Source of the DNA: a virus
DNA length: 64,000 nt
Virus record (IMG/VR): IMGVR_UViG_3300042881_003883
Span: 19,930 to 83,929 of that record
Strand: one strand, 5' to 3'
A program made the position numbers and the translations under genes. The notes under the pieces were generated by a model, which did no database searches, was not told the DNA's origin, and saw only the letters and a list, made by a program, of their open reading frames with translations. This document shows, piece by piece, positions 28,340 to 37,305 of this stretch (its first letter is position 1; every line of letters starts with the position of its first letter).

Positions 28340-28630
28340 ATGGCAAGTAGATACGAAAATACAGAAATCAGAAATACTAATGATGGTAGACGAGTATATC
28401 GTTCAAAGATATACCCTGATATTCCATTAAGTGATACTGATATCTATGTAGTTACTGAATCAGATGATAGATTTGATACTCTAGCATATCAATACTATGA
28501 AGATGCATCACTTTGGTGGATAATTGCATCTGCTAATAATATACATGATGCACCATTTGGAATTCAAGATGGAACTGTATTAAGAATACCTACAAATTAT
28601 ATAGAGATAAGCAACAATTTTAATCAATAA
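28340..28630 (+). CDS. gp53: gp53-like baseplate wedge protein with LysM-type fold
   Basis: 96 residues. The body DRFDTLAYQYYEDASLWWIIASAN followed by PFGIQDGTVLRIP is the signature of the LysM-like part of T4 gp53 and phage tail protein X. The N-terminal SRYENTEIRNTNDGRRVYRSKIYPDIP is a common leader in the T4-like versions. In T4, gp53 staples wedges around the hub. The LysM-like fold could also bind peptidoglycan. It is shorter than T4 gp53 (196 residues) and matches the core domain only. Confidence 0.75.
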   Translation: MASRYENTEIRNTNDGRRVYRSKIYPDIPLSDTDIYVVTESDDRFDTLAYQYYEDASLWWIIASANNIHDAPFGIQDGTVLRIPTNYIEISNNFNQ

Positions 28631-28633
28631 GTT

Positions 28634-30829
28634 ATGTCAACATTTCCAAATTTCTCTCAAATAAAAAGTGGAATTACATCCAAGTTAGATGGTAGAAAGG
28701 GTAATTCATTTAAAGTATCAGGTTTAAACGCGTGGGTTAGATTAACATCTGGAGCAAGTCCGGGTTTAACAATGTATTCAAATCCAAATGTAAAACTATT
28801 TGATGCTGCTGGTATTTATGGTAGCTCTAATTCATCTGGTATTATTGGAACTCGTTGGGATGGTAAATCTGCTGTTGGTGGTGGTAGTAGTGGACCTCAA
28901 AGACCTGCTGCTATTGTAACTTCATTAGAAATTGATGAAGGTGCAGGAAATCTTTCTAGAAAAGCAACATTTTCAATTACTTGTTTTAGTAAATCGCAAA
29001 TGGAGGAATTATCTAAATATTTCTTAGAACCGGGTTATTCCATATTCATTGAATGGGGTTGGAACACTGCTGCTGGAGTTGGTGGATTGGTTGGATTAAA
29101 TGCGGCAACTGTATCATCATTTCAATCATTTCAAAAAACTGATGCACAAAGAAAAACGGGAGGTTATGAATACGATAACTACTTAGGATTTAATACTGGT
29201 GGAAGTATTAGTATAGATGGTGATAAATGGATTATTAGTGGCAAATGTACGGGATATACAGAGTTACCATCGTATTTAGTTACATCTGAAACTGGTGTTC
29301 AAAAGGATGGTGATGAAGGTACATTAGCAAGCGAACCTATTTATGGTGAAAATGATATAGAAACTGCTGGTGAAGCTGCTCTTGGTAAACAAAGATGGAT
29401 GAAGTGTTATAATTCACTTCCTGGTACAAGACAAACAGCTCATGTAAAAGCTTTGCAAGATTCTTTATCTGATGTAAATAATTTTATAGGATTTGATGAA
29501 GAGGTATCTGGGATGGTTAATGATTCAACTGATGGTAAAAGTTTATTTGGTATTACATTTGCTGAAAGTAAACTACTTGTTGGTGGTGAAAAAGTTTCAT
29601 TTCCAAAAGGAACTAAAATTGTATCTGAGCAAAAATTTATAAGATTTAGTGCATTAATGGAAATATTTAATGCAATTGGTGTAGAGGGATATACTTTAAA
29701 TGGTGAAGATTCTAAAATAATTTCGTTTATATTAAATACAAAAGATACTGCATGTTCTGCATTTAAACATATGTATAGTATTGATTCTACTAAATTATTT
29801 ATACCAAATAAAAGTACACCAGCTATGAAATTAGCAGGAATTTCAGATGTATTACCTAATATAAATGCATTAATCAGCGCTGCAACTGTTACTGATAATA
29901 GGGTTGGTGGAGTAGTAGAATTTCCAAACTCAGGTCCATTAAATCAAAAACAAACAAATGGTGCAGATACTATTACTAAAAACCCAGAAGAGTGGGGATA
30001 TTTGCATGATTTGTATATAAATTTTGATTTTGCAAAAGGTGTAATGGATACTAAAAACTTTTTTATTAAAGATGCACTTTATCAAATTTTAAATGGAATA
30101 TCATCTGCTGTAAATGGTATGTGGGATTTCCAATTAGTAGAGCATGCTGTAAATGAAACAACTACAGAATTAAGAGTATTTGAAACTAATTGTATAACAA
30201 ATAGTACACCATCTACCCCATATACATTTCAATTAACTGGTCCTGATTCTATTTTTATGGAAGCTAGTCTTGATTTGGATATTAGTGGAGCAAAAATGAA
30301 CCAAATTATAGGAAGTAGACTAGGTCAGAGTTTAAATGGGGATACTAAACATATACCAAAAGCTTTATTTAGTAGTAAAACGGATATGATAAAGGTTAAA
30401 ATGAAAAAGAAAGACCCACCTCCTAAAATTCCAACAATGGATACGGAAGATGCTAAAGAAGCTAATTTAAATTTAATATTAGGTAAATTATCATTTTATC
30501 CTAAAGTTGAACATACTGAGCAAAGTACATTAGATGGATTGGATTTATATGATATATGTTATTTAGGTGCATTTAATGACTCATCCATATTTTCAGCATT
30601 TAAAACTGGAAAAAATACCGAAGAAAAGGGAACAGCTCCATTAATGCCGATTAATTTTTCATTTTCAATACATGGTATAAGTGGTATTAAGAGGGGTGAT
30701 AAATTTAAAGTAAATGGAATTCCATCTGCATATAATAGTGGATTTTTCCAAGTGTTATCTGTAAAGCATACAATCGAAGGTATGGTATGGACAACTGAAG
30801 TTACTGGTGGATATAGACCAAAGCGATAA
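28634..30829 (+). CDS. Baseplate hub-like protein
   Basis: 731 residues. It contains FSITCFSKSQMEELSKYFLEPGYSIFIEWGW near residues 115-150, a pattern I associate with large baseplate proteins of T4-like marine phages. The C-terminus SIHGISGIKRGDKFKVNGIP, then FFQVLSVKHTIEGMVWTTEVTGGYRP, is like the last domain of gp27/gp44-type hub proteins. It is much longer than T4 gp27 (391). It follows the gp53-like gene by 3 bases and is presumably part of the central hub. No lysozyme domain is visible, so wall digestion must come from another protein. Confidence 0.65.
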   Translation: MSTFPNFSQIKSGITSKLDGRKGNSFKVSGLNAWVRLTSGASPGLTMYSNPNVKLFDAAGIYGSSNSSGIIGTRWDGKSAVGGGSSGPQRPAAIVTSLEIDEGAGNLSRKATFSITCFSKSQMEELSKYFLEPGYSIFIEWGWNTAAGVGGLVGLNAATVSSFQSFQKTDAQRKTGGYEYDNYLGFNTGGSISIDGDKWIISGKCTGYTELPSYLVTSETGVQKDGDEGTLASEPIYGENDIETAGEAALGKQRWMKCYNSLPGTRQTAHVKALQDSLSDVNNFIGFDEEVSGMVNDSTDGKSLFGITFAESKLLVGGEKVSFPKGTKIVSEQKFIRFSALMEIFNAIGVEGYTLNGEDSKIISFILNTKDTACSAFKHMYSIDSTKLFIPNKSTPAMKLAGISDVLPNINALISAATVTDNRVGGVVEFPNSGPLNQKQTNGADTITKNPEEWGYLHDLYINFDFAKGVMDTKNFFIKDALYQILNGISSAVNGMWDFQLVEHAVNETTTELRVFETNCITNSTPSTPYTFQLTGPDSIFMEASLDLDISGAKMNQIIGSRLGQSLNGDTKHIPKALFSSKTDMIKVKMKKKDPPPKIPTMDTEDAKEANLNLILGKLSFYPKVEHTEQSTLDGLDLYDICYLGAFNDSSIFSAFKTGKNTEEKGTAPLMPINFSFSIHGISGIKRGDKFKVNGIPSAYNSGFFQVLSVKHTIEGMVWTTEVTGGYRPKR

Positions 30830-30832
30830 AAT

Positions 30833-31204
30833 ATGAATTTGGATAGATATAAAAATATAATTAAATTACCATTAGAGTATAGGCCGGTAAGGGTAGTTAC
30901 GCATTTACCGGAACCAAGTGATTTTGATTATAAAAAAGGGTATATAACCAGATACTTTTTACAAAAGGCAAATGATTTTGATTCACCTATATATGAAGTT
31001 AAACAAAGTGCTATGATGAAATACGCTTCTAATAGTTTTTATACTGTTGCTTCATTAGATTGGAGATTAACAGGAACTAAAGAAGAGATTAAAGCTTCAA
31101 ATTCATCATCACTTAAATTAACATCACTTAAATTACCAAAGATAGCACTATATTTACCAAATCTTATACAATTTATTAAATATAATTTGGATAATTCAAA
31201 ATAA
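30833..31204 (+). CDS. Conserved small baseplate-region protein
   Basis: 123 residues with KGYITRYFLQKANDFDSPIYEV and SFYTVASLDWRLTG, then IALYLPNLIQFIKYN at the end. It starts 3 bases after the hub gene, and comparable proteins sit near baseplate genes in T4-like marine phages as far as I recall. No catalytic residues, signal peptide or membrane segment. Probably virion-associated. The family name is not known to me. The next gene has its own host-type promoter, so this ends the tail operon. Confidence 0.55.
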   Translation: MNLDRYKNIIKLPLEYRPVRVVTHLPEPSDFDYKKGYITRYFLQKANDFDSPIYEVKQSAMMKYASNSFYTVASLDWRLTGTKEEIKASNSSSLKLTSLKLPKIALYLPNLIQFIKYNLDNSK

Positions 31205-31217
31205 TTTCATATATTTG
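31186..31217 (+). promoter_or_regulatory. Host-type promoter before the GT2 gene
   Basis: TTTG, 20 bp, TATATTTG (31210-31217), matching the Bacteroidota -33/-7 consensus. The -33 box lies in the end of the upstream gene. The start codon is 20 bases downstream. Confidence 0.75.
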
Positions 31218-31236
31218 TATATAAAATTGTGCAATA

Positions 31237-32214
31237 GTGAAAATAAGTGTTATAGTTCGTACATACAACCGACCTGATTTATTAAAAGAAGCATTGGCAT
31301 CTGTCCAACTTCAATCTCATACGAATTGGGAGGTTATTATTTTTGATGATTCAGCATCTGATGTTAATTTTAACATTTATAAAGATTTTAAATCACAAAA
31401 TCCTAAAAATGATGTTTTATACCACACATCAAATACTCCATACGATTTATTTAAGAATTCTTGGAAAATTGGAGTAAAACTTGCTAATGGTGAATTGATT
31501 GTACGATTGGATGATGATGATTTATTGGCAGAAGATACATTAGAGTACTTATCAAACACATATACACAACATACTGAGTTAGATTTCTCATATGGTTCAG
31601 CTGTATTCTTTGAGAATACTACATTACAACAAATAAATCAAACTCAAACTCCATTAGAGGCCCCAAAGACAAGAGATTTATGGACAGCATATACAATTCC
31701 TAATAATCACCCTTGGACTCATCCTTGGAGTTGGACAACTAACTATTATGATGAACCAAAGCATTTTACATCTATAATTCATTGTAGTAAAGCAAATATT
31801 ATGTGCATTTATCACACATATGTAATGAGAACCTCATCTTTACTAAAAGTAATCGATAAATTTGATGTAACTTCTAATTTCGTTGATGATTTGGAAGTTA
31901 TGGGTAGTTTAGATTATTTAGGATTAGCACACACTTCAATAAAACGAATTTTGACTTATGCTAGAGTACATAATGAAGGTAGGGTAACTGATACTGGTTT
32001 AAAAGTAAATGGAACTGATTTGTGGAACGATATATTCCATATCAGAGATAAAGTTGACTATTTAAGAACTGAAGGATTTCAATCCAACATATATCTACCT
32101 AAATTAGATGGAAATTTTAATGAAGGTAGTATAACATCAGCACATCAGCACTATTTTTCAAATTATATCTTTAAAATAAAACAAATATCTAATAAATTTG
32201 GTAAATTCAAATAA
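31237..32214 (+). CDS. Family 2 glycosyltransferase
   Basis: 325 residues from a GTG start. The N-terminus MKISVIVRTYNRPDLLKEAL is the GT2 nucleotide-sugar binding strand-loop, followed by WEVIIFDDSASD and GELIVRLDDDDLLAEDTL, whose Asp-rich motif binds metal and the sugar nucleotide. The catalytic-side region (TSNFVDDLEVMGSLDYLG) is also present. It probably moves a sugar onto a protein, surface polysaccharide or DNA base. The target is unknown. It has a private host-type promoter, suggesting early expression, unlike the neighbouring virion genes. The Ser/Thr-rich collagen-like fibres would be one possible substrate (inference). Confidence 0.85.
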   Translation: MKISVIVRTYNRPDLLKEALASVQLQSHTNWEVIIFDDSASDVNFNIYKDFKSQNPKNDVLYHTSNTPYDLFKNSWKIGVKLANGELIVRLDDDDLLAEDTLEYLSNTYTQHTELDFSYGSAVFFENTTLQQINQTQTPLEAPKTRDLWTAYTIPNNHPWTHPWSWTTNYYDEPKHFTSIIHCSKANIMCIYHTYVMRTSSLLKVIDKFDVTSNFVDDLEVMGSLDYLGLAHTSIKRILTYARVHNEGRVTDTGLKVNGTDLWNDIFHIRDKVDYLRTEGFQSNIYLPKLDGNFNEGSITSAHQHYFSNYIFKIKQISNKFGKFK

Positions 32215-32228
32215 TTTTCGTATATTTG
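32197..32228 (+). promoter_or_regulatory. Host-type promoter before the PolA-like gene
   Basis: TTTG, 20 bp, TATATTTG (32221-32228). The ATG at 32233 is only four bases after the -7 box, so the transcript would be leaderless or nearly so. Confidence 0.75.
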
Positions 32229-32232
32229 TAGG

Positions 32233-33498
32233 ATGGTTATAGTAGAGTCACAAACTGAAGTAACGGAGTTTTTAAATTTATGGAATACTAAGACATCCAT
32301 AATCATTCCAATATGGTCTGATTTGGAAAAGCATCCTATACATAACAAATTATCATTTCTATATGTTAGATTTGATGATAAGGACTTTATTGTACCATTT
32401 AACCATATTGATTGTAAGACTCCTACGATTGATTTGACTACTTCTAAGGAAGCAAAATGGGTAATCAACAAAAAGGGATTACTTCAATGTAATTTGGGTT
32501 TACAAAACCTAAATGATTTACAATCTGATGCATTTTTTCAACACAATAAATTATATCCGATAGGTTTTGAGGACCAACCATTTATAACTCACTATACCCG
32601 AAGAGGTATACGAGATAATTTGGGCAAGATAGCACCTATTATGAAATGGGGTGAGTATCTTAGAGTGATATCTTCTACTTTTACTATTGGTATAGAGAAT
32701 GATTGGGTTGGAGATTCGATGATTCCCCTTCTTTCAGATATAGAACATTTTGGTGTTCGGGTCGATAGGGAAAAATTTCTTGATAGATGGCCTCAAGCTT
32801 CTAAACATTTACACAACGATATCGTTTACACCCAATACAACCCATACACCATTACATCCCGTCCATCCAACCGATTTGGTGGAATCAACTTCTCTGCCCT
32901 AAACAAATCCGATGGTACGAGAGAGGTGTTTATCCCAAAACCAAACCACATATTCCTACAAATGGATTATGATGCGTATCATCCACGTATTATTGGTAAG
33001 TTGATTGGTTACGAATTACCCAAAACATCCGTACACCAATGGTTAGCTGACCAATATGGTTGTGAGTATGGTGAGGGTAAAGGAATTACGTTCCAATTAC
33101 TATATGGTGGTATACCTGAGGAGTTTGAGCAAATACCTTATTATAAGGGTGTTAAGGAGTTCATTGAGAAGTTGTGGGATAAGAGTACCAAAGCTGGATA
33201 TCTTCAAACACAACATAGGAGAATCCCCTTAGATTGGATTGAAGGAAACAATCCGCAAAAATTGTTCAACTACCTACTTCAAGCGACCGAAACCGAATTA
33301 AATATGGAAAGGGTAGCTAAAATATTGGAATTTATCAAAGATACCGATATAGAACTTTCCCTATACACATACGATTCATTCTTATTTTCATATCCTGCTA
33401 ATTCCGATGTATCTCAAGCTAAAAAGTTAAAAGAGATAGCTGAAGGTGGTGGATTCCCCATTAATGCTAGCTGGGGAACTGATTACTCGAAACTTTAA
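32233..33498 (+). CDS. Compact family-A (PolA-like) DNA polymerase
   Basis: 421 residues. The C-terminal half carries family-A landmarks: IEHFGVRVDREKF; a TSRPSNRFGGINFSAL segment in place of TGRLSS...NLQNIP; motif A MDYDAYHPRIIG (Asp245); O-helix motif K-x7-Y-G (Lys283, Tyr291); and motif C YDSF (Asp381). Both metal-binding aspartates are kept. Motif C has Ser where Pol I has Glu, and the O-helix Arg is missing. The N-terminal ~120 residues resemble the 3'-5' exonuclease domain in order of strands (SFLYVRFDDKDFIVPFNHID), but I do not see its DxE site, so proofreading is probably lost. It is half the length of a normal Pol I. It has its own host-type promoter. The phage also encodes a replicative PolB at 60207, so this enzyme likely does repair, gap filling or a modification-linked role. 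Confidence 0.75.
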   Translation: MVIVESQTEVTEFLNLWNTKTSIIIPIWSDLEKHPIHNKLSFLYVRFDDKDFIVPFNHIDCKTPTIDLTTSKEAKWVINKKGLLQCNLGLQNLNDLQSDAFFQHNKLYPIGFEDQPFITHYTRRGIRDNLGKIAPIMKWGEYLRVISSTFTIGIENDWVGDSMIPLLSDIEHFGVRVDREKFLDRWPQASKHLHNDIVYTQYNPYTITSRPSNRFGGINFSALNKSDGTREVFIPKPNHIFLQMDYDAYHPRIIGKLIGYELPKTSVHQWLADQYGCEYGEGKGITFQLLYGGIPEEFEQIPYYKGVKEFIEKLWDKSTKAGYLQTQHRRIPLDWIEGNNPQKLFNYLLQATETELNMERVAKILEFIKDTDIELSLYTYDSFLFSYPANSDVSQAKKLKEIAEGGGFPINASWGTDYSKL

Positions 33499-33506
33499 TA
33501 TTTATA
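33499..33506 (+). promoter_or_regulatory. Putative late promoter
   Basis: TATTTATA within TTAATATTTATATAA, 29 bases before the ATG at 33536. It supports that start over an in-frame Met at 33446 inside the polymerase gene. Confidence 0.55.
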
Positions 33507-33535
33507 TAAAATATTGTTTCAGAGAATCAGAAATT

Positions 33536-35545
33536 ATGGAGAAAAACGACTTCCTTTTAGACTTATTGCATGAGTTAGCCTATCGTTCCGATGAAGGTTA
33601 TCCTATATTGAGTAAACAATCACACATTTATCTTATATCTGAGATATTAGATGAGTGGGGATATACTCATATAAAAAATGAACTTATTCAAAATCTTACT
33701 GAAGCTAGTGAAGAGAAACACTATTCATCACCCGCACTTAATAAGACCGTTAAATACAAAGATAGAGATGGTAAGGATAAAGAAGGTTTAGTTGGTTCAT
33801 TACTTAGATTAGCTAAAGACCAACCTGGTAGAGAAGCGGCTGAAAGAGCATTACCTGCTGATGGAACACCTGAAAGAGAAAAAATAAATAATGAATTAGG
33901 TGGTGAAGGACAACCTAATAGAAATATAGAAAAAGAAAAGGAAGATAAAGCTGATGTTGAAGCTGGAAAGGCTGGCGAAGCACCTGCTGAAGCGGAACCA
34001 CCACAACCTGCTGTATTTGCTGGACAGGGTGGTGATTCATATAGAGCTGGGTTATCACCTAATGACCCTGCGTATCAACCAACTAAGGATACTGCTGAAA
34101 AAGAAATGGCATCTCCTAAGAGAGAAATAGCTGGTAAAGATAAAACACTTACTAAAATAAATTCAATTGAAAGTGAGGAGTTTAATAAAAGTATTCAACC
34201 AAGCGATGAGGAATTTGATATTAAAAATAAAAAAATAGCAAATCCGATTCCACCTCAACCATATAAGTTACCAGCATCATTAATTGAAAATCCTAAATTT
34301 CCTAAAAAGTATTTAACTGCATTGGAAAGAATGATGAATACAAAACCAACTGGAGATGGTACAAAATGGACACATTATAGTGATTTACCTGGAGGACAAG
34401 GCCAAATATCTGCACAGGCCGGTGAGTTAATGACGATGATGGGTACATCTATGAATGCTGATGAATTTAATGAATTTACTGATTCATTATCAACGCATGA
34501 GGCTGAGTTAATAAAAAACAATCCAAAATTAAAAACTGAAGGAAGTCGTATTATAACAAAGAGTTGGATTCAATCCGCTAGAAATAATAGACAGGCTATT
34601 TTAAATAGAATTACAAAAGAATACCCAAACTCAAAAATAGTTGCAACTGCTTGGGATACTAAAGATGATGTTGAATCATTGGGATTATCAGATTATGGTA
34701 AAAACAAAGGATTCTCAACTGATATGTATATTAAGATAAAAACTGAAAATGGTGATGAGATATTAGATGAGGTTTCTTTGAAAAAATCAACTGAAGTAAA
34801 CTTTTTAAATTCTGGTGCTGGTAAATTTATGGAATGGGATTCTGATTTACCAGATAACATAAACCAAAATGTTTATAAAGAAAATCAAAGAGCTAGATTA
34901 AGTGAAACTGGTACAAACCTAAAATCAGAAATTGAAAAATTATTAGCTAGTGGTTCAGATGAGTCTGTAAAGTTAAAAACTATATTTGATGAAAAGGGAA
35001 CTACATTTGCAGATGCATTAAATGACCTTATTAAAGGTAAAGGAAGTAGAGCTAAATCTAAAGTGATATTAGCAAGTATTAAAACATTAGCAGATGGTGG
35101 AAATGATATAGCTAAACAATATATTATGGAAAATGATAAAATCCATAAAGAATTCCAATCAAATGCAATAAAGGCAATTACGGAAAATCCAAAAATGAAA
35201 GAAGGTATGTTAAATGAGATTCGTTCTGAATTTCCACTCAAAGCTGTTTCTGATGGTGAAGAATCTATGGCAATTGGTTCAAATTCATTAGATAAAGCTA
35301 TTATGAAAAACATATTTGGAACATCTGATTACGATATGATAAAAGAAAAGTTGAGTGCTGAAACAGGTCCTCCTCCATTTTTAGGATATCAAGCTGAAGT
35401 GGGTGGAAAGATAATTCCATTGGCTGAAATTAAAGTTAGAGAAGATGGTGTTGGGTATGGTGGACAGATTAAATTTGAAATGACATTGGATAAACGATTT
35501 GCTAAAGTATTGAAAACAGCAAATGATGAAGTTTACAAATCATAA
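33536..35545 (+). CDS. Large putative virion protein, possibly with a degenerate nuclease-like fold
   Basis: 669 residues from the ATG at 33536. The N-terminal ~60 residues (NDFLLDLLHELAYRSDEGYPILSK, ISEILDEWGY) form a helical module. Residues ~80-260 are Pro/Glu/Lys-rich and low in order. A mid-region has STDMYIKIKTENGDEILDEV followed by SLKKSTEVNFLNSGAG. That arrangement resembles nuclease-like folds in which a SLKK motif replaces (D/E)xK, so activity is uncertain. The C-terminal part ends with LAEIKVREDGVGYGGQIKFEM. Its late promoter suggests a virion component or ejected protein. No named family is recognised. Confidence 0.5.
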   Translation: MEKNDFLLDLLHELAYRSDEGYPILSKQSHIYLISEILDEWGYTHIKNELIQNLTEASEEKHYSSPALNKTVKYKDRDGKDKEGLVGSLLRLAKDQPGREAAERALPADGTPEREKINNELGGEGQPNRNIEKEKEDKADVEAGKAGEAPAEAEPPQPAVFAGQGGDSYRAGLSPNDPAYQPTKDTAEKEMASPKREIAGKDKTLTKINSIESEEFNKSIQPSDEEFDIKNKKIANPIPPQPYKLPASLIENPKFPKKYLTALERMMNTKPTGDGTKWTHYSDLPGGQGQISAQAGELMTMMGTSMNADEFNEFTDSLSTHEAELIKNNPKLKTEGSRIITKSWIQSARNNRQAILNRITKEYPNSKIVATAWDTKDDVESLGLSDYGKNKGFSTDMYIKIKTENGDEILDEVSLKKSTEVNFLNSGAGKFMEWDSDLPDNINQNVYKENQRARLSETGTNLKSEIEKLLASGSDESVKLKTIFDEKGTTFADALNDLIKGKGSRAKSKVILASIKTLADGGNDIAKQYIMENDKIHKEFQSNAIKAITENPKMKEGMLNEIRSEFPLKAVSDGEESMAIGSNSLDKAIMKNIFGTSDYDMIKEKLSAETGPPPFLGYQAEVGGKIIPLAEIKVREDGVGYGGQIKFEMTLDKRFAKVLKTANDEVYKS

Positions 35546-35569
35546 AATAACCTTTGAAATTTAATTTTA

Positions 35570-35577
35570 TATTTATA
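35570..35577 (+). promoter_or_regulatory. Putative late promoter
   Basis: TATTTATA within TTATATTTATATGG, 37 bases before the ATG at 35615. It probably drives the 35615, 36037 and endolysin genes together. Confidence 0.5.
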
Positions 35578-35614
35578 TGGGATTAATAACCCCCTTTATA
35601 ATAAAAACTAATAT

Positions 35615-36010
35615 ATGAAAACACAATTATTGTGTACATTTACAACGAAAGATGGATTACAACAAACTCTACAAAATATAAGAGAGACATACGTTATTGT
35701 CTATAATTATATTTATATTTTACAGAACAAAACTGATTTATCCGAATTGTACATAACGTACAATATCAATACCGAATATAAACCAACATATCCATTAGAG
35801 GATACAATTCTTATTCATAGAAAAAAAGAATCAAATACCTTATACACAATTAATGCTTTAAACCAATTGGTGAAAGAAGAAAATAATGGAGTATTGGATA
35901 ACAAATTTATGTTGGATTGGGCCAAATTTAAGAACTCAATAATACTTACCAATACAGATGGTACAAAACGAATACAAACTAGAGTATTTGAGGTTATAGA
36001 ATTTAAATAA
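35615..36010 (+). CDS. Conserved T4-like phage protein of unknown function
   Basis: 131 residues: KTQLLCTFTTKDGLQQTLQNI at the start, then YIYILQNKTDLSELYITYNI, ILIHRKKESNTLYTINALN and a C-terminal segment on thread-like strands. I recall similar proteins in marine T4-like phages, where the string IHRKK..NTLYTINALN is well conserved, but have no function for it. No signal peptide or metal site. It sits under a late promoter ahead of the SpeD-like and lysin genes. Confidence 0.55.
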   Translation: MKTQLLCTFTTKDGLQQTLQNIRETYVIVYNYIYILQNKTDLSELYITYNINTEYKPTYPLEDTILIHRKKESNTLYTINALNQLVKEENNGVLDNKFMLDWAKFKNSIILTNTDGTKRIQTRVFEVIEFK

Positions 36011-36036
36011 CAAAAAAACAATAAGGAATATCTAAA

Positions 36037-36432
36037 ATGTTTATACCAAATCATTTACATTTACTTGTAAAGGGAAGCATTAAAACTCCACCTCAAACGG
36101 AAAAAATACTAAACGTTTGGTTTAGTGAATTAGTTAATAAAGTAGGAATGAAAGTAGTTGCCGGTCCTACATCGGTTTATGTTAACGAACCGGGCAACGA
36201 AGGAATAACGGGAACAGTAACATTAGCAACATCGCATGCTAGTATTCACGTTTGGGATAATGATAATCCACCAATGTTCCAATTTGATTTATATAGTTGT
36301 TCAGATTTTACTGCAACTCAAGTATTAAATCATATAGATGAATGGTTTGGGTTGATAGAAGCTCACTACCAAATGATAGATAGAAATGGAAATGACTTTA
36401 AAATTATAGATTCCGGTCATTTTAAAAAATAA
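36037..36432 (+). CDS. S-adenosylmethionine decarboxylase (SpeD)-like protein
   Basis: 131 residues, the usual size of the prokaryotic proenzyme. The segment ATSHASIHVW matches the self-cleavage site ESHISIHTW, with Ser66 in the position that becomes the pyruvoyl group and His71 five residues later. Cys88 lies in LYSCSDF, where the family has a catalytic Cys (FTCG). The residue before Ser is Thr instead of Glu. SpeD makes decarboxylated SAM for spermidine synthesis, and related genes occur in T4-like cyanophages. Polyamines neutralise packaged DNA, so late expression would fit. The altered cleavage site means activity is not assured. Confidence 0.68.
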   Translation: MFIPNHLHLLVKGSIKTPPQTEKILNVWFSELVNKVGMKVVAGPTSVYVNEPGNEGITGTVTLATSHASIHVWDNDNPPMFQFDLYSCSDFTATQVLNHIDEWFGLIEAHYQMIDRNGNDFKIIDSGHFKK

Positions 36433-36454
36433 CAATTAAATAAAATAATATACT

Positions 36455-37276
36455 ATGTTAGTTAAAAAAGGTGATAATAACGAAAATGTAAAAAAATTAC
36501 AAGCAAAATTAGGTTTAACCGCTGATGGAGTTTTTGGTGCTGGTACTGAATCAGCTGTAAAAGCTTGGCAAACAAAAAATGGATTAACTGCTGATGGTAT
36601 CGTTGGTGATGCTACTTGGGAAAAGATGGGATTGGGTGCAAGTACTCCAACTCCTTCTGTTGCTGTACCAGCATCTTCATTTAAATTGGCAGCTCTTAAA
36701 GGACACGTTCCTGATTCTGTAATTGCTCAAATTCCAGACACTGCTTCTAAATTCAATATTACAACTCCTCTAAGATTAGCTCATTTCTTAGCACAATGTG
36801 GACACGAAAGTGGTGGATTCAAAGCCGTTACTGAGAATGTTAACTATTCAGCAGATGGATTAGTAAAAATCTTCGGAAAATACTTTAATTCAACAACTGC
36901 AGCTGCATATGCTAGAAACCCTGAAAAGATTGCATCTAAAGTTTACGCATCAAGAATGGGTAATGGTGATGAAGCATCTAAAGACGGATTTAAATTTCGT
37001 GGACGTGGTTATATTCAATTAACTGGTAAATCTAACTATACTAACTTCGCTAAATTCATTGGTGAAGATACTGTTGCAAATCCTGATTTGGTAGCAACTA
37101 AATATCCATTAGCTTCTGCTGCATTTTTCTTTGATTCAAATAAACTTTGGTCTATTTGTGATAAAGGTTTTGATGATGCTACTGTAACATCGGTAACTAA
37201 AAGAGTAAATGGTGGTACTATTGGATTAGCTGATAGAATCAAACACTTCAAAGAATACTATAACTTATTAAAGTAA
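36455..37276 (+). CDS. Endolysin: peptidoglycan-binding domain plus GH19 muramidase/chitinase-like domain
   Basis: 273 residues. Residues ~1-58 are a PG_binding_1 domain (VKKLQAKLGLTADGVFGAGTE, TADGIVGDATW). After a Pro/Ser linker, residues ~75-270 form a GH19-type catalytic domain: LAHFLAQCGHESGGF contains the catalytic Glu; YASRMGNGDEAS and FRGRGYIQLTGKSNY follow; AAFFFDSNKLW and VTKRVNGGTIGL are near the end. GH19 phage endolysins cut the glycan backbone of peptidoglycan. No signal peptide is seen, so a holin or other release system is needed. A small two-helix membrane protein lies 3.6 kb downstream. Confidence 0.9.
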   Translation: MLVKKGDNNENVKKLQAKLGLTADGVFGAGTESAVKAWQTKNGLTADGIVGDATWEKMGLGASTPTPSVAVPASSFKLAALKGHVPDSVIAQIPDTASKFNITTPLRLAHFLAQCGHESGGFKAVTENVNYSADGLVKIFGKYFNSTTAAAYARNPEKIASKVYASRMGNGDEASKDGFKFRGRGYIQLTGKSNYTNFAKFIGEDTVANPDLVATKYPLASAAFFFDSNKLWSICDKGFDDATVTSVTKRVNGGTIGLADRIKHFKEYYNLLK

Positions 37277-37285
37277 TATGGGGGT

Positions 37286-37305
37286 TGGTTTATTTAACTA
37301 AACCA
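37286..37305. terminator. Weak bidirectional hairpin between convergent genes
   Basis: TGGTTTA and TAAACCA with a 6-base loop, overlapping the stop codon of the minus-strand gene. It lies where endolysin and metallopeptidase-like transcripts meet. No long T run. Confidence 0.4.

Noticed and set aside
33446-33535. An upstream start for the 33536 gene
   Set aside because: The Met at 33446 lies inside the polymerase gene and upstream of the putative late promoter at 33499; the ATG at 33536 gives the expected N-terminus.
35702-35720. TATTTATA-like match inside the 35615 gene
   Set aside because: It lies within a coding region with no gene start shortly downstream, so it is probably chance in AT-rich DNA.
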